A stretch of 64,000 nucleotides of DNA from Collinsella sp. AM33-4BH (lineage in GTDB: Bacteria; Actinomycetota; Coriobacteriia; Coriobacteriales; Coriobacteriaceae), in NCBI RefSeq assembly GCF_003469205.1, contig NZ_QSIN01000004.1, positions 120,635-184,634 on the forward strand, given 5' to 3'. Below are positions 1 through 9,363 of this stretch, in pieces. The first letter of the stretch is position 1. Each line of letters opens with the position of its first letter. Position numbers and translations under genes: made by a program. The notes beneath the pieces were generated by a model. It was given only the letters and a program-made list of their open reading frames with translations. It did no database searches and was not told the origin of the DNA.

Positions 1-596
1 GTCACCATCGACAGATAGTCGTTGAGCAAATCGCGCCCCGTCTTGCCACCCGTCTTGGGCACGCGCAGGTCGATGCGCGGGTCGCGCGTCTGCATATCGC
101 GCACATAGGCAAGGTCGAGCAACGGATAGCCCAGCACCACGGCGTCGGGACGAATATCCTCCGGACGAGCCCCGGCAAGGCCCGCGAAGGGTCCGGTCTT
201 CCACTGCGTTGCCAACGAGGCGCAGATCATGCCGCCCGCCGAGAAACCCACGATGCACACGCGCTTGGGATCGACATGCCACTCGTCGGCGTTAGCGCGC
301 ACGGTAGCGACCATCTTGGCGAGGTCCGCCTGCGGGTGCGGAAAGCTCACGTCGCCCGTGGCGCTCGTCACATAGTTGAGCACAAAGGCCTGGTAGCCGC
401 GGTCCAAAAACGCAAACGCCACCGGGTCCTGCTCGTGCGGAGCGATATGCGTAAACCCGCCTCCGCCGCAGATGATCACCGCGGGGCGGCGGCCATTGGG
501 CTTGTCGGGCAGCGGCTCGGCACCCAGATACGTAAACGTCGCCGGATAATCCTCGGTCGGCTCCTCGCCCCACAGCGCATGGTTCTCAATAATCAT
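1..596 (-). CDS. alpha/beta hydrolase (3' end outside window)
   Basis: Reading leftwards from an ATG at 594-596, preceded by a GGGAG ribosome-binding site, there is an uninterrupted frame to the window edge, so the C-terminus is missing. The protein starts MIIENHALWGEE and shows an oxyanion-hole-like segment (VIICGGGGFTH, about residues 38-48) and the nucleophile elbow GFSAGG (about residue 110), both typical of the BD-FAE/esterase-lipase branch of alpha/beta hydrolases. Substrate cannot be told from sequence; acetyl-ester or xylan-type esters are common in this branch. No signal peptide is visible, so it is probably cytoplasmic. It is divergent from the PTS EIIA gene. Confidence 0.85.
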   Translation of the reverse strand, partial: MIIENHALWGEEPTEDYPATFTYLGAEPLPDKPNGRRPAVIICGGGGFTHIAPHEQDPVAFAFLDRGYQAFVLNYVTSATGDVSFPHPQADLAKMVATVRANADEWHVDPKRVCIVGFSAGGMICASLATQWKTGPFAGLAGARPEDIRPDAVVLGYPLLDLAYVRDMQTRDPRIDLRVPKTGGKTGRDLLNDYLSMV

Positions 597-782
597 AGGT
601 GCTCCCTCCGCGCAGATTATGCACACTCATTTTTCGCATCTAAGCGTACCCCAGTTGTGCGCAGGACGCAGAAACACTCCAGCAATAAGTTTCCCTTCAA
701 CTGATATATCACATAATCCCAGTTCAGAGGTATCGTTGAGCAGCGTAAAATAGGGGCGTTGACCAAGCCGTGAAACACATAT

Positions 783-792
783 GAAACGTTTC
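783..792. promoter_or_regulatory. perfect 10-bp palindrome GAAACGTTTC upstream of EIIA gene
   Basis: GAAACGTTTC is its own reverse complement and lies 48 bases before the EIIA start codon, just after a possible -35 TTGACC at 759-764. A central CG flanked by AAA/TTT resembles LacI/GalR-family operators. The identical decamer recurs at 1489-1498. Operator function is an inference. Confidence 0.45.
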
Positions 793-839
793 CGGCAAAC
801 CAAGCGCGCGCTATGCGCCTATTTAAGTTGGAGGCAACT

Positions 840-1403
840 ATGGGTCTGCTCGATTCGCTTAAGTCCACCTTCACCTCGACGGGCGAGGCATCCGTTCCGC
901 CCGCGGCAAGCTTCGCCACCCGCGAAGGCGTCATCTACGCCCCCGTCAACGGCGTGCTCGTCAACCTGGATGAGGTTCCCGACGAGACCATCGCCTCGGG
1001 TATGCTCGGTCAGGGCTACGGCATCGAGCCCATTACCGACACCATCTATGCGCCCGCCAACGGCCGCATCGGCGCCACCACCGTCACCAACCACTCCATC
1101 GGCATGATCACCGAGGACGGCCTTCGCGTGTTCATCCATGTTGGCCTGGGCACCGTGGAAATGAACGGCAAGGGTTTTGCCCGCTTTGTCGAGATGGGCG
1201 ATGAGGTCAAGGCGGGGCAGCCGCTCATCAGCTTCGACCGCGAGGCCATCAAGGCCGCCGGTCACGAGGACATCGTGACCGTCATCGTCTCCGAGCTCGA
1301 TCGTCTTAAGAGCATCGACCATGTCGGCGAGTCCGGTACGCTTATCGGCGGCAACCCACTCGTCAAGCTGGGCGACCCGCTGCTGGTAGCCAAGACCAAG
1401 TAG
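840..1403 (+). CDS. crr: PTS glucose-type EIIA component
   Basis: A 187-residue stand-alone EIIA of the glucose family. It accepts phosphate from HPr and passes it to an EIIB domain of an incoming-sugar permease. The two active-site histidines are visible: H85 in TNHSIG and H100 in VFIHVGLGTVEMNGKGF; by family analogy H100 is phosphorylated. The ATG at 840 is chosen because GGAGG lies at 830-834, whereas an upstream in-frame ATG at 813 has no ribosome-binding site. It is monocistronic, bracketed by two GAAACGTTTC palindromes. An EIIBC gene at 24083 in this window lacks its own IIA domain, so this protein is a plausible partner, though that is inference. Confidence 0.93.
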   Translation: MGLLDSLKSTFTSTGEASVPPAASFATREGVIYAPVNGVLVNLDEVPDETIASGMLGQGYGIEPITDTIYAPANGRIGATTVTNHSIGMITEDGLRVFIHVGLGTVEMNGKGFARFVEMGDEVKAGQPLISFDREAIKAAGHEDIVTVIVSELDRLKSIDHVGESGTLIGGNPLVKLGDPLLVAKTK

Positions 1404-1488
1404 CAAACCGCCGTCATCACATAACGGGCCAACCGCCTGTGCATCTTTGCCGCATCTGTGTTGTTGTTTTTGCCTATGTAGAGGTTCT

Positions 1489-1498
1489 GAAACGTTTC
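1489..1498. promoter_or_regulatory. second GAAACGTTTC palindrome
   Basis: Exact copy of the decamer at 783-792, located 85 bases after the EIIA stop and 143 bases before the acyltransferase start. It could be an operator for the downstream gene or, with the first copy, part of a looping pair. No protein binding it is known from this window. Confidence 0.4.
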
Positions 1499-1641
1499 TA
1501 CCTAGACAGCTAAGCATCAACGCAGGTGCGGCTTTTGCGTAGCGAAGCATCGCCCTGTGACATGTTGTTCAACCGCACCAACCCCCTTCCCTTGTCCGCG
1601 CAGAGCGCTAGACTGCTAGGTCGACATTGGAGGAAAGAACG

Positions 1642-3576
1642 ATGCAAAACACACCCACGGGCACCGCACACGCAGTGCTCCAACGCAGCCAACGCATCGC
1701 CGCACTCGACGGGCTTCGCGCCCTCGCCATCGCCGGCGTCGTCCTATATCACCTTCGCCCCAGCCGCCTGACCGGCGGTTTTTTGGGCGTTACACTCTTC
1801 TTTACGCTGAGTGGCTATCTCGCCACCAATAGCATTATGCGAGCAACGGCACGCGACGGGTTCTCGTACCCGCACTATATCGCCCGCCGCGTCACGCGCC
1901 TCATGCCACCGATTCTTGTAACCATCGCGCTTACCGCCGTGGCCACCTATATCGTAGCCCCGAGTCTGCTGCCCAAGGCGCAGCAGGACGCTCTGCCGTC
2001 AGCATTGTTCTTGAGCAATTGGTTCTATATCTTTCGCAACGTCTCGTATTTTGCCGCCGCGGGACTCCCCTCGCCGCTCACGCACCTGTGGTTCTGCGGC
2101 GTCCAGATGCAGTTCTATCTGGTATGGCCAGTCATCCTTATGGTGCTCTGCAGCAAGACCCGCTCGCGCAACACCGCCATCGGAGTCACGATCACGTTCA
2201 TACTTATATCAACAGCAGCGATGGCCCTCATGTTCGACCCCGCTGCCGACACATCGCGTGTCTACTACGGAACCGACGCCCGCGCCGCCGAGCTTTTGTG
2301 CGGCGCCCTGGCCGCCATCGCCGCGCCGCGTCTGCGCGAGATGCTGAGCGGTGACATCCATACCCCCGGCGCCGACAAGGGCATCTCAAAGGTCAACGCG
2401 ATTTCTATCGCGTGGCTCGTTGCCGTTATAGCCGGCGCACTCATGCTGACCGGAGAGAGCGCCTGGCTCTACCGCGGCGGCTTTTTGCTGTTTGCCCTCG
2501 TCACCGGACTCCTCATCATCTGCGTGCAGAATACGGAGTGCATCGTGCGTCGCCTGTTGTCGGTCAAGCCGCTCGTCTGGCTGGGTCAGCGCTCATTCTC
2601 GGTCTATCTGGTGCACTATCCCCTACTGCTTCTTATGAACCCCGCAACCCGCACTACCCGCATCGCCTGGTGGGAGCAGGTATTACAGCTTGTACTGATC
2701 CTTGCGGTAGCCGAGGTTTTCTATCGCCTAGTCGAACGCCCTTGGCCCCACAAGCCGGCCCAACAGGACAGCACGGCAAGAAAGCACGTCCTCGCGTCCG
2801 CCATGGTGCTCCCCGCGCTTGGCGCCGCATGCGTCCTCGCACTCGCCTTCGCACCGCTCGACTGGACGGGCATCGCCATTGCCCGCGCCGAGCAGCTCCG
2901 TCCCGAGCTTACCCAGAACGCGACCTCGTCCCAGGACAACGGAGTCAACGACAAGGGCGCCGAGCCCGCATCCGGTAAAGATTCCCAACCCAGCGACACC
3001 GCATCCGATGACGCCACCAAGCAAAAACCCAAAGAAGGGCCTATCGCCGAAAAGGTCCCCAAGAACTTGGACTGGAAGAGCTTTACCTACGACGAGGCGA
3101 CCGGGACCTGCGATGCCCGCGTGCTCATGATCGGCGACTCGGTCACTGCGGGCGCACAGTCCGGTATTCAGGCGGCGCTTCCCAACGCCTACATCGACGG
3201 CGTGGTGAGCCGCCAGTTCTACACCTTCCAGGATGTCTACGCGCAGGACAGCGCCAACTACGACCCGAGTGTGGTCATCTGTGCGCTTGGCACCAACGGC
3301 CTCATCCGCGACCCCCAGCAGGTACAGGACGTGATTAATGCCGTGGGCGGCAAGCCCATCTACTTTGTGACCGTGCGCGTGCCGCTCGAGCTGCAGGACC
3401 GCAACAACCAGACGATCCGCGACGTATGCGCCCAAAACGACAACGCCGGCGTCATCGACTGGAACGGCGCGTCCGAGGGCCACAGCGAATACCTCGTCGA
3501 CGACGGCACGCACCTCACCCAGGCGGGAATCGACAACTACGCAGCCCTCATCCGTCAAGCCATCTGCGGGCACTAG
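1642..3576 (+). CDS. acyltransferase-3 membrane protein with SGNH domain
   Basis: A 644-residue OafA/YrhL-type protein. Residues about 15-370 form the acyltransferase-3 domain: the early motif [20 protein letters not shown], about ten hydrophobic membrane segments and the YLVHYP segment. After an extra membrane span comes a polar linker rich in Ser/Asp/Lys and then an extracytoplasmic SGNH-hydrolase-like domain with GDSVTAG and a late DGTHLTQAG block holding the Asp/His pair. Such proteins O-acetylate cell-wall or surface polysaccharides. The start at 1642 has GGAGG nine bases upstream. The specific acceptor is unknown. Confidence 0.9.
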   Translation: MQNTPTGTAHAVLQRSQRIAALDGLRALAIAGVVLYHLRPSRLTGGFLGVTLFFTLSGYLATNSIMRATARDGFSYPHYIARRVTRLMPPILVTIALTAVATYIVAPSLLPKAQQDALPSALFLSNWFYIFRNVSYFAAAGLPSPLTHLWFCGVQMQFYLVWPVILMVLCSKTRSRNTAIGVTITFILISTAAMALMFDPAADTSRVYYGTDARAAELLCGALAAIAAPRLREMLSGDIHTPGADKGISKVNAISIAWLVAVIAGALMLTGESAWLYRGGFLLFALVTGLLIICVQNTECIVRRLLSVKPLVWLGQRSFSVYLVHYPLLLLMNPATRTTRIAWWEQVLQLVLILAVAEVFYRLVERPWPHKPAQQDSTARKHVLASAMVLPALGAACVLALAFAPLDWTGIAIARAEQLRPELTQNATSSQDNGVNDKGAEPASGKDSQPSDTASDDATKQKPKEGPIAEKVPKNLDWKSFTYDEATGTCDARVLMIGDSVTAGAQSGIQAALPNAYIDGVVSRQFYTFQDVYAQDSANYDPSVVICALGTNGLIRDPQQVQDVINAVGGKPIYFVTVRVPLELQDRNNQTIRDVCAQNDNAGVIDWNGASEGHSEYLVDDGTHLTQAGIDNYAALIRQAICGH

Positions 3577-3712
3577 ACAACGTAAAGCCGGAACCTGTTT
3601 GGCGCCCACGCCACGCCCATACATCGGCACCGCCGTTTTGCTACGCTCCCGCTCGCGGGTTAGAATGGTTAACTGTTTGGAAATAATCCGTACAACCGCT
3701 CTGGGAGGATAC

Positions 3713-5116
3713 GTGAACCGCACCAAAATCGCGCAGCTCTATGCCGACGCCGAGTCGCTCGGCGGCCAGACCGTCACCGTCGCCGGCTGGGTCAAGTCCG
3801 TCCGCGACATGAAGAACTTTGGCTTTGTTACGCTCAACGACGGCAGCTGCTTCCGCGACCTGCAAGTCGTCATGAACCGCGAGGCACTCGACAACTACGA
3901 CGAGATCGCCCATCAAAACGTCTCGGCCGCACTCATTTGCACCGGCACCGTCAAGCTGACCCCCGATGCGCCCCAACCTTTCGAGCTTTCTGCCACCTCC
4001 ATCGAGGTCGAGGGCGTCAGCGCCCCGGATTACCCGCTGCAGAAGAAGCGCGCAACCGTCGAGTTCCTGCGCACCCAGCAGCACCTGCGCCCGCGCACTA
4101 ACCTGTTCCGCGCCGTGTTCCGCATCCGCTCTGTCGCGGCTGCCGCCATCCACCGCTTCTTCCAGGAGCAAGGCTTTGTCTACGTCAACACCCCCATCAT
4201 CACCACGAGCGACTGCGAGGGTGCCGGCGAGATGTTCCGCGTGACCACGCTTGACCCCAAAAACCCGCCCCTCACCGAGTCCGGCGAGGTCGACTGGAGC
4301 CAGGACTTCTTTGGCAAGCACGCGAGCCTTACCGTGTCCGGCCAGCTCAATGCCGAGAACTTTGCCATGGCCTTTGGCGACGTGTACACCTTTGGCCCCA
4401 CCTTCCGCGCCGAAAACTCCAACACCACGCGCCACGCCGCCGAGTTTTGGATGATCGAGCCCGAGATGGCCTTTGCCGACCTGAACGACTACATGGATAA
4501 CGCCGAGGCCATGCTCAAGTACGTCCTTAAGGACGTCATGGCAACCTGCCCCGACGAGCTCAATATGCTCAACAAGTTTGTGGACAAGGGTCTGCTCGAG
4601 CGCCTGGTCCACGTGGCAAACTCCGACTTTGCCCGCGTCACCTATACCGAGGCCATCGAAATCCTGGAGCAGGCCGTCGCCGCCGGTCACAAGTTTGACT
4701 ATCCCGTGAGCTGGGGCATCGACCTGCAGACCGAGCACGAGCGCTTCCTGACCGAGGAGCACTTTAAGCGACCGACTTTTGTGACCGACTATCCGGCCGA
4801 GATCAAGGCGTTCTACATGCGCATGAACGAGGACGGCAAGACCGTCGCCGCCGCCGACTGCCTGGTTCCCGGTATCGGCGAGATTATCGGCGGCTCCCAG
4901 CGCGAGGAGCGCCTGGATCTGCTCGAAGCCCGCATCAAGGACCTGGGCATGAATCCCGAGCAGTACAAGTACTACCTTGACCTGCGCCGCTACGGTTCCT
5001 GCAAGCACGCCGGCTACGGTCTGGGCTTCGAGCGCTTGGTCATGTATCTGACCGGTGTGGGCAACATCCGCGACGTCCTGCCGCACCCGCGCACCGTGGG
5101 CAACGCCGACTTCTAA
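3713..5116 (+). CDS. asnS: asparaginyl-tRNA synthetase
   Basis: A class IIb aminoacyl-tRNA synthetase of 467 residues charging tRNA-Asn. The N-terminal OB-fold anticodon-binding domain ([24 protein letters not shown]) is followed by the catalytic core with [21 protein letters not shown] (motif 2 region) and [15 protein letters not shown] (motif 3) near the end. A GTG at 3713 is the likely start: GGGAGG lies six bases before it and the protein then begins [14 protein letters not shown] as in relatives; upstream in-frame ATGs lack a ribosome-binding site. A strong terminator follows. Confidence 0.96.
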   Translation: MNRTKIAQLYADAESLGGQTVTVAGWVKSVRDMKNFGFVTLNDGSCFRDLQVVMNREALDNYDEIAHQNVSAALICTGTVKLTPDAPQPFELSATSIEVEGVSAPDYPLQKKRATVEFLRTQQHLRPRTNLFRAVFRIRSVAAAAIHRFFQEQGFVYVNTPIITTSDCEGAGEMFRVTTLDPKNPPLTESGEVDWSQDFFGKHASLTVSGQLNAENFAMAFGDVYTFGPTFRAENSNTTRHAAEFWMIEPEMAFADLNDYMDNAEAMLKYVLKDVMATCPDELNMLNKFVDKGLLERLVHVANSDFARVTYTEAIEILEQAVAAGHKFDYPVSWGIDLQTEHERFLTEEHFKRPTFVTDYPAEIKAFYMRMNEDGKTVAAADCLVPGIGEIIGGSQREERLDLLEARIKDLGMNPEQYKYYLDLRRYGSCKHAGYGLGFERLVMYLTGVGNIRDVLPHPRTVGNADF

Positions 5117-5156
5117 TCGCCACAGCGCCACCAAACGCGTTCCAGCGCATCACGCC

Positions 5157-5190
5157 AGCGCCTCTCGGCAAGCCGAGGGGCGCTTTTTTC
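5157..5190 (+). terminator. intrinsic terminator after asnS
   Basis: Twelve-base stem GCGCCTCTCGGC with AA loop and GCCGAGGGGCGC (one wobble/mismatch), then TTTTTT. It ends the asnS transcript. Its U-tract overlaps TTTTCAACAG (5186-5195), which has an inverted partner CTGTTGAAAA at 5239-5248. The rest of the 175-bp gap to the next gene also holds CCCAGGGCG/CGCCCCTGGG (5282-5306). Confidence 0.85.
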
Positions 5191-5365
5191 AACAGCATCC
5201 GTCAAGCTTTTGGCAAGTTTTTGGTCAGTTGGGCAGGGCTGTTGAAAACTCGACCCGCCGCTTGCCGACGGCTACCGACCGCCCAGGGCGTACTGCGCCC
5301 CTGGGAAAGCCCCTCGTCCTAGGCTCCATACCGTCGCCACCCAAAACGGAAAGGACGTGGGCGCC

Positions 5366-6151
5366 ATGACCGAAACCGCTGTTGAAACTTACGAGACCAC
5401 GACGAGGGGCGCCGCCTCGATGGCAGCCTATCGCGCCGTTCGCATCCTGCAACTATTGAGCGAAAACACCGGTGAGGACAAGGCCATGCTTTCCGATGAG
5501 TTGATCCGGCGCCTCGCCCATCCCGACGACCCCGCCCGCATGCCCATCTCGGCGGCGCGGCGCAGCATCTACACCGCCATCTCCGCACTTCGCCATGCTG
5601 GATACGAAATTGAGTACAAGCGCGGCGTGGGGTATCGGCTCTTGACCCGTCCGCTCACCGACGAAGAAATCATCCGACTCCACGGCATGGTCATGCGCAA
5701 CCGCTCTACGCCCATCGCCATTCGAAAAAGCATGGCGCAGCACCTGGTCGCCATGGCGAGTGCCGACGTTCGCGGCTACCTCGATGCACCCGAGCCTGCT
5801 CCAAGCGCAGGCGGCAAATCCACCAAGGCCACACGCACGCCCGTCAAGCGCATCGATGCCTGCGAGCTCATCGAGCAGGCCATCGACCACGGAACCACGG
5901 TGAGTTTTGATATTTCGAGTGTCACGGCACGCGGAGAGGTCGAAGTGGCACGGATGACACTCCGGCCCTTTGCCATCAAGCAACGAGACGGCATCTCGTA
6001 TTTGCTGGGAACGGTCTATGACGCGCGAGGCGCCGATGACACGTTGCGTACCGTTGAGATCGGCCGCATGAGAAACGTCACCACACGTCTCCTCGACGGC
6101 AAGAAGCTCTTCGCCGCCCTGGACGAGGACGACGCCGCCTCCGCCGCATAA
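5366..6151 (+). CDS. WYL-type helix-turn-helix regulator
   Basis: 261 residues. The first about 100 residues hold a winged-helix segment (SAARRSIYTAISALRHAGYEIEYKRGVGYRL), the arrangement of a DeoR/HTH-11 domain followed by a basic wing. The C-terminal part (about 160-250) has strands like those of WYL effector domains (RPFAIKQRDGISYLLGTVYD) but no literal WYL triplet. ATG at 5366 is preferred because AAAGGA sits at 5350-5354; a GTG at 5357 is too close to it. It is a single gene followed by an ABC uptake operon, which it might control; that is only positional inference. Confidence 0.65.
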   Translation: MTETAVETYETTTRGAASMAAYRAVRILQLLSENTGEDKAMLSDELIRRLAHPDDPARMPISAARRSIYTAISALRHAGYEIEYKRGVGYRLLTRPLTDEEIIRLHGMVMRNRSTPIAIRKSMAQHLVAMASADVRGYLDAPEPAPSAGGKSTKATRTPVKRIDACELIEQAIDHGTTVSFDISSVTARGEVEVARMTLRPFAIKQRDGISYLLGTVYDARGADDTLRTVEIGRMRNVTTRLLDGKKLFAALDEDDAASAA

Positions 6152-6220
6152 GACCCTCCGCCGCCCATTCGACTACCCGTACCGCCCATCCGATTCTGTA
6201 TTAAAAAACCCGCCAGGCTG

Positions 6221-6248
6221 TTGTAAAAATGGACATCAGCGCTACTAT
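6221..6248 (+). promoter_or_regulatory. promoter of ABC uptake operon
   Basis: TTGTAA (6221-6226), 16-base spacer, TACTAT (6243-6248). The leader downstream contains TGCACT-N7-AGTGCA (a small hairpin) before the ribosome-binding site GGGGG of the lipoprotein gene. Confidence 0.55.
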
Positions 6249-6311
6249 AGTCCCACTTGCACTTTGTCCCAGTGCAGTGTTTCCAGCCATTTTTATACTG
6301 GGGGTAATGAT

Positions 6312-7292
6312 ATGAAGGACATCACCATCAGCCGCAGGAGCCTTCTGGTCTCCGCCGGCCTGCTCGCGCTCGCCCCGCTCGCCGGATGCGGCGGCAACTC
6401 TGGTTCCGGCTCTGCTGCCGCCGGTTCCGACTACACCATCGGCGTTCTGCAGCTCACCGAGCACTCCGCACTCGACGCCGCCAACGATGGCTTTGTCAAG
6501 GCCATCAAGGAGAGCGGCCTTAAGGTCAAGATCGACCAGAAGAACGCTCAGAACGACCAGTCCACGTGTAAGTCCATTGCCGACAAGTTTGTGGGCGACA
6601 ACGTCAGCCTGATTTATGCCATCGCCACGCCCGCCGCGCAGGCTGCCGCCGGCGCCACGGCCGATATCCCCATCGTGGGCTGTGCCATCACCGACTACGC
6701 CGCCTCCGGCCTGGTCCAGGACAACGACAAGCCCGGCACCAACGTCACGGGCGCTTCCGACCTCACCCCGGTCGCCGAGCAGCTCGAGATGATGCAGAAG
6801 GTCCTGCCCGACGTTAAAAAGGTCGGCCTGCTCTACTGCACCGCCGAGTCCAACTCCGACGTCCAGATCAAGGCCGCCAAGAAGGAGCTCGACAAGCTGG
6901 GCCTCGAGTACACCGACTTCACCGTCTCGAGCTCCAACGAGATTCAGTCCGTCGTCGAGTCTGCCGTGGGCAAGGTCGACGCGCTGTACTCCCCCACTGA
7001 CAACACCATCGCCGCGGGCGCTTCGCAGGTCGGCCAGATCTGCAAGGAGAATAAGCTCCCCTTCGTGACCGGCGAGGAGGGTATGTGCATGGCCGGCGGC
7101 CTGTTCACCCTCTCCATCAACTATAAGGACCTGGGCTACGCCGCGGGCGAGATGGCCGTTAAGATCCTGAAGGGCGAGGCCAAGCCCGAGGATATGCCGA
7201 TCAAGCACCTCTCGAGCAAGGACCTGGTCGTCGTCAAGAACGACGAGATGGCCGAGGCCCTAGGCATCGACCTTTCCGCTCTGGACGAGTAG
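6312..7292 (+). CDS. ABC transporter substrate-binding lipoprotein (TrpX-like)
   Basis: 326 residues. The N-terminus has twin arginines (SRRSLL), a hydrophobic stretch and a lipobox LAGC with the acylated cysteine at residue 26, so it should be a membrane-anchored solute receptor. The rest matches the ABC_sub_bind family (Pfam PF04392 type): a periplasmic-binding-protein fold with VGLLYCTAESNSDVQIKAA and DALYSPTDNTIA blocks. Family members bind aromatic amino acids or related ligands; the ligand here is not determinable. The ATG at 6312 follows GGGGGTAATGAT, and the lipobox position supports it. It is first gene of a three-gene importer with a 24-bp inverted repeat before the permease. Confidence 0.9.
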   Translation: MKDITISRRSLLVSAGLLALAPLAGCGGNSGSGSAAAGSDYTIGVLQLTEHSALDAANDGFVKAIKESGLKVKIDQKNAQNDQSTCKSIADKFVGDNVSLIYAIATPAAQAAAGATADIPIVGCAITDYAASGLVQDNDKPGTNVTGASDLTPVAEQLEMMQKVLPDVKKVGLLYCTAESNSDVQIKAAKKELDKLGLEYTDFTVSSSNEIQSVVESAVGKVDALYSPTDNTIAAGASQVGQICKENKLPFVTGEEGMCMAGGLFTLSINYKDLGYAAGEMAVKILKGEAKPEDMPIKHLSSKDLVVVKNDEMAEALGIDLSALDE

Positions 7293-7348
7293 CGCCATGC
7301 GCGGTAACGCATCTAGGGTTCGTTCTCGCGCCATAGCTGCGTTATTTA

Positions 7349-7407
7349 ATATCTGAGCCATTGGGGCGAACGTCATAGACCGGCGTTCGCCCCAATGGCT
7401 CAGATAT
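7349..7407. repeat. 24-bp perfect inverted repeat between receptor and permease genes
   Basis: Arms 7349-7372 and 7384-7407 are exact reverse complements with an 11-base loop. There is no U-tract directly after it, so it looks like an mRNA-stabilising or attenuating stem that would let the binding protein be made in excess over the permease and ATPase. Alternative: a dyad recognised in DNA. Confidence 0.8.
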
Positions 7408-7495
7408 AACAAAACGTTTGCCTGCCGTTCTTATATTCATTGTTACCGCTATTATGGAAAATCACGTGTCCACCCTATCCTAGGAGGTATGAAGC

Positions 7496-8419
7496 ATGCT
7501 CATTGCATTGCAGGGCGCCGTTTCGCAGGGCGTCCTCTGGGGCATTATGGTGCTTGGCGTGTTTATCACGTTCCGCCTGCTCGACATCTCCGATATGACC
7601 TGCGACGGCAGCTTTGCCCTCGGCGGCTGTGTCTGCGCCGTACTCATCGTCAACAATAACGTCGACCCCTTGCTCGCCGTGCTGGCCGGCATGTGCGCCG
7701 GCGCCATCGCGGGCGCCGTCACGGGCATCTTGACCACCGTCTTTGAGATTCCCGCAATCCTCGCCGGAATCCTTACGCAGATCAGTCTGTGGTCCATCAA
7801 CCTGCGCATCATGGGCAAGTCCAACACGCCCATCCTTGCCAAGGGCACTATCTTCTCATCCGTCAGCAACATGACGGGCCTGCCGCAGTCCACTGTTGCC
7901 ATTATCCTAGGCATCGTGCTGGCCGTGGCCATCGTCGCCATCCTGTACTGGTTCTTTGGCACCGAGATCGGCTCGGCACTGCGTGCCACCGGCAACAACG
8001 AGTACATGATCCGCGCCCTGGGCGTTAACACCAACACCACCAAAATGATCGCCCTCGTGCTCTCCAACGCCCTCATTGGCCTTTCGGGTGCGCTCATCTG
8101 CCAGAGCCAGAAGTATGCCGACATTGGCATGGGCACCGGCGCCATCGTTATCGGTCTTGCCGCCATCGTCATCGGCGAGGTGCTCGGCCGCCTGCTGCCC
8201 GGCGGTCTCACGCAGTTCTCCGTCCGTCTGGCCTCCGCCGTCTTTGGCTCCGTGGTGTACTTCCTCATCCGCGCCATCGTGCTGCAGCTGGGCATGGACG
8301 CCAACGACATGAAACTGCTCTCTGCTGTGATTGTCGCCGTGGCCCTGTGCGTGCCCGTGGTTTGGGAGCGCTATAAGCTCCGCAGCTCCTACACGAAGGG
8401 AGATGAGGCAGATGCTTAA
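7496..8419 (+). CDS. ABC transporter permease (TrpY-like)
   Basis: 307 residues, about eight to nine hydrophobic segments, of the branched-chain-amino-acid/BPD_transp_2 permease class. FRLLDISDMTCDGSFALGG near the N-terminus and GSALRATGNNEYMIRALGVN (cytoplasmic coupling loop that contacts the ATPase) are characteristic of the permeases paired with ABC_sub_bind receptors. Ribosome-binding site AGGAGG lies eight bases before the ATG. It overlaps the ATPase start by eight bases, so the two are translationally coupled. Confidence 0.93.
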   Translation: MLIALQGAVSQGVLWGIMVLGVFITFRLLDISDMTCDGSFALGGCVCAVLIVNNNVDPLLAVLAGMCAGAIAGAVTGILTTVFEIPAILAGILTQISLWSINLRIMGKSNTPILAKGTIFSSVSNMTGLPQSTVAIILGIVLAVAIVAILYWFFGTEIGSALRATGNNEYMIRALGVNTNTTKMIALVLSNALIGLSGALICQSQKYADIGMGTGAIVIGLAAIVIGEVLGRLLPGGLTQFSVRLASAVFGSVVYFLIRAIVLQLGMDANDMKLLSAVIVAVALCVPVVWERYKLRSSYTKGDEADA

Positions 8420-9206
8420 GCTCTCGCACGTCAAGAAGACCTTTAACAAGGGCACCGTCACCGAGAAGCGCGCGCTCACCGGCGTCGACCTTACCCTCAA
8501 CGACGGCGACTTTGTAACTGTGATCGGCGGCAACGGCGCCGGCAAATCCACGCTGCTCAACATGATTGCCGGCGTATATCCGCTCGATTCGGGCGTTATC
8601 GAGCTCGACGGCACCGACATCTCGCGCCTGAGCGAGTCGCAGCGCGCCAAGTACCTGGGCCGCGTGTTCCAGGATCCCATGCGCGGCACCGCAGCCGACA
8701 TGCAGATTGCCGAGAACTTGGCCCTCGCCAAGCGTCGCGGCCAGCGTCGCGGCCTTTCGTGGGGCGTCACCAAGGCCGAGAAGGACGAGTACGTTGAGTT
8801 GCTCAAGCGCCTGGACCTTGGCCTGGACACGCGCCTCAACGCCAAGGTCGGCCTGCTTTCGGGTGGCCAGCGCCAGGCACTCACGCTGCTCATGGCCACG
8901 CTCACCAAGCCGCGCTTGCTGCTGCTCGACGAGCACACCGCGGCACTCGACCCCAAGACCGCCTCTAAGGTGCTCAATCTGACCGAGGAGATTGTCGACG
9001 AGAACCACCTGACCACGCTCATGGTCACGCACAACATGAATGACGCCATCCGTCTGGGCAATCGCCTGATCATGATGCACGAGGGCCACGTTATCTACGA
9101 CGTGGCGGGCGACGAGAAGAAGTCGCTCACCGTCGCCGACCTGCTGCAGAAGTTCGAGGAGGTCTCGGGCGGCGAGCTCGCCAACGACCGCATGCTGCTG
9201 AGCTAA
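8412..9206 (+). CDS. ABC transporter ATP-binding protein (TrpZ-like)
   Basis: 264 residues with a complete ATPase domain: Walker A GGNGAGKST, signature LLSGGQRQALTLLMA, Walker B LLLLDEHTAALD and H-loop VTHNM. It powers the importer formed with the two genes before it. The ATG at 8412 is used because GGGAG is nine bases upstream and the start overlaps the permease stop. Its own stop codon TAA (9204-9206) is part of the left arm of a hairpin repeat. Confidence 0.94.
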   Translation: MLKLSHVKKTFNKGTVTEKRALTGVDLTLNDGDFVTVIGGNGAGKSTLLNMIAGVYPLDSGVIELDGTDISRLSESQRAKYLGRVFQDPMRGTAADMQIAENLALAKRRGQRRGLSWGVTKAEKDEYVELLKRLDLGLDTRLNAKVGLLSGGQRQALTLLMATLTKPRLLLLDEHTAALDPKTASKVLNLTEEIVDENHLTTLMVTHNMNDAIRLGNRLIMMHEGHVIYDVAGDEKKSLTVADLLQKFEEVSGGELANDRMLLS

Positions 9207-9250
9207 AACCTGCCAATAAGGGACAGGTTTATTTTGGCAGGTTTTATCTG
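9205..9250. terminator. hairpin repeat (AAAACCTGCCAA type) ending the ABC operon
   Basis: AAAACCTGCCAA (9205-9216) pairs with TTGGCAGGTTTT (9234-9245); the loop reads TAAGGGACAGGTTTATT. It begins inside the stop codon and ends in a T-run, so it should terminate transcription. The 31 bases 9220-9250 recur exactly, inverted, at 47131-47161 beside rph, showing that this is a dispersed element and not a private terminator. Confidence 0.8.
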
Positions 9251-9363
9251 CGCAAACGTCAAAACCGCCGCAAAGAAACAGATACCTTTGCGACGGTTTT
9301 CGCATATCATGTCGATAATCCAGCGTCAGCAGGAACCACTGGTTAAGAACTAAGGAAACTGCC

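Noticed and set aside
3577-3712. T-box or other riboswitch before asnS
   Set aside because: No TGGNACCGCG-type T-box sequence or specifier loop could be found.
2728-3726. 332-codon open frame on the minus strand opposite the acyltransferase
   Set aside because: It is the antisense shadow of the SGNH domain and asnS start, with no ribosome-binding site and no recognisable domain; high-GC genes give such frames.
3641-5134. 497-codon minus-strand open frame opposite asnS
   Set aside because: Sequence is Val/Gly/Ala/Leu/His-rich as expected from antisense of a conserved synthetase; asnS is clearly the real gene.
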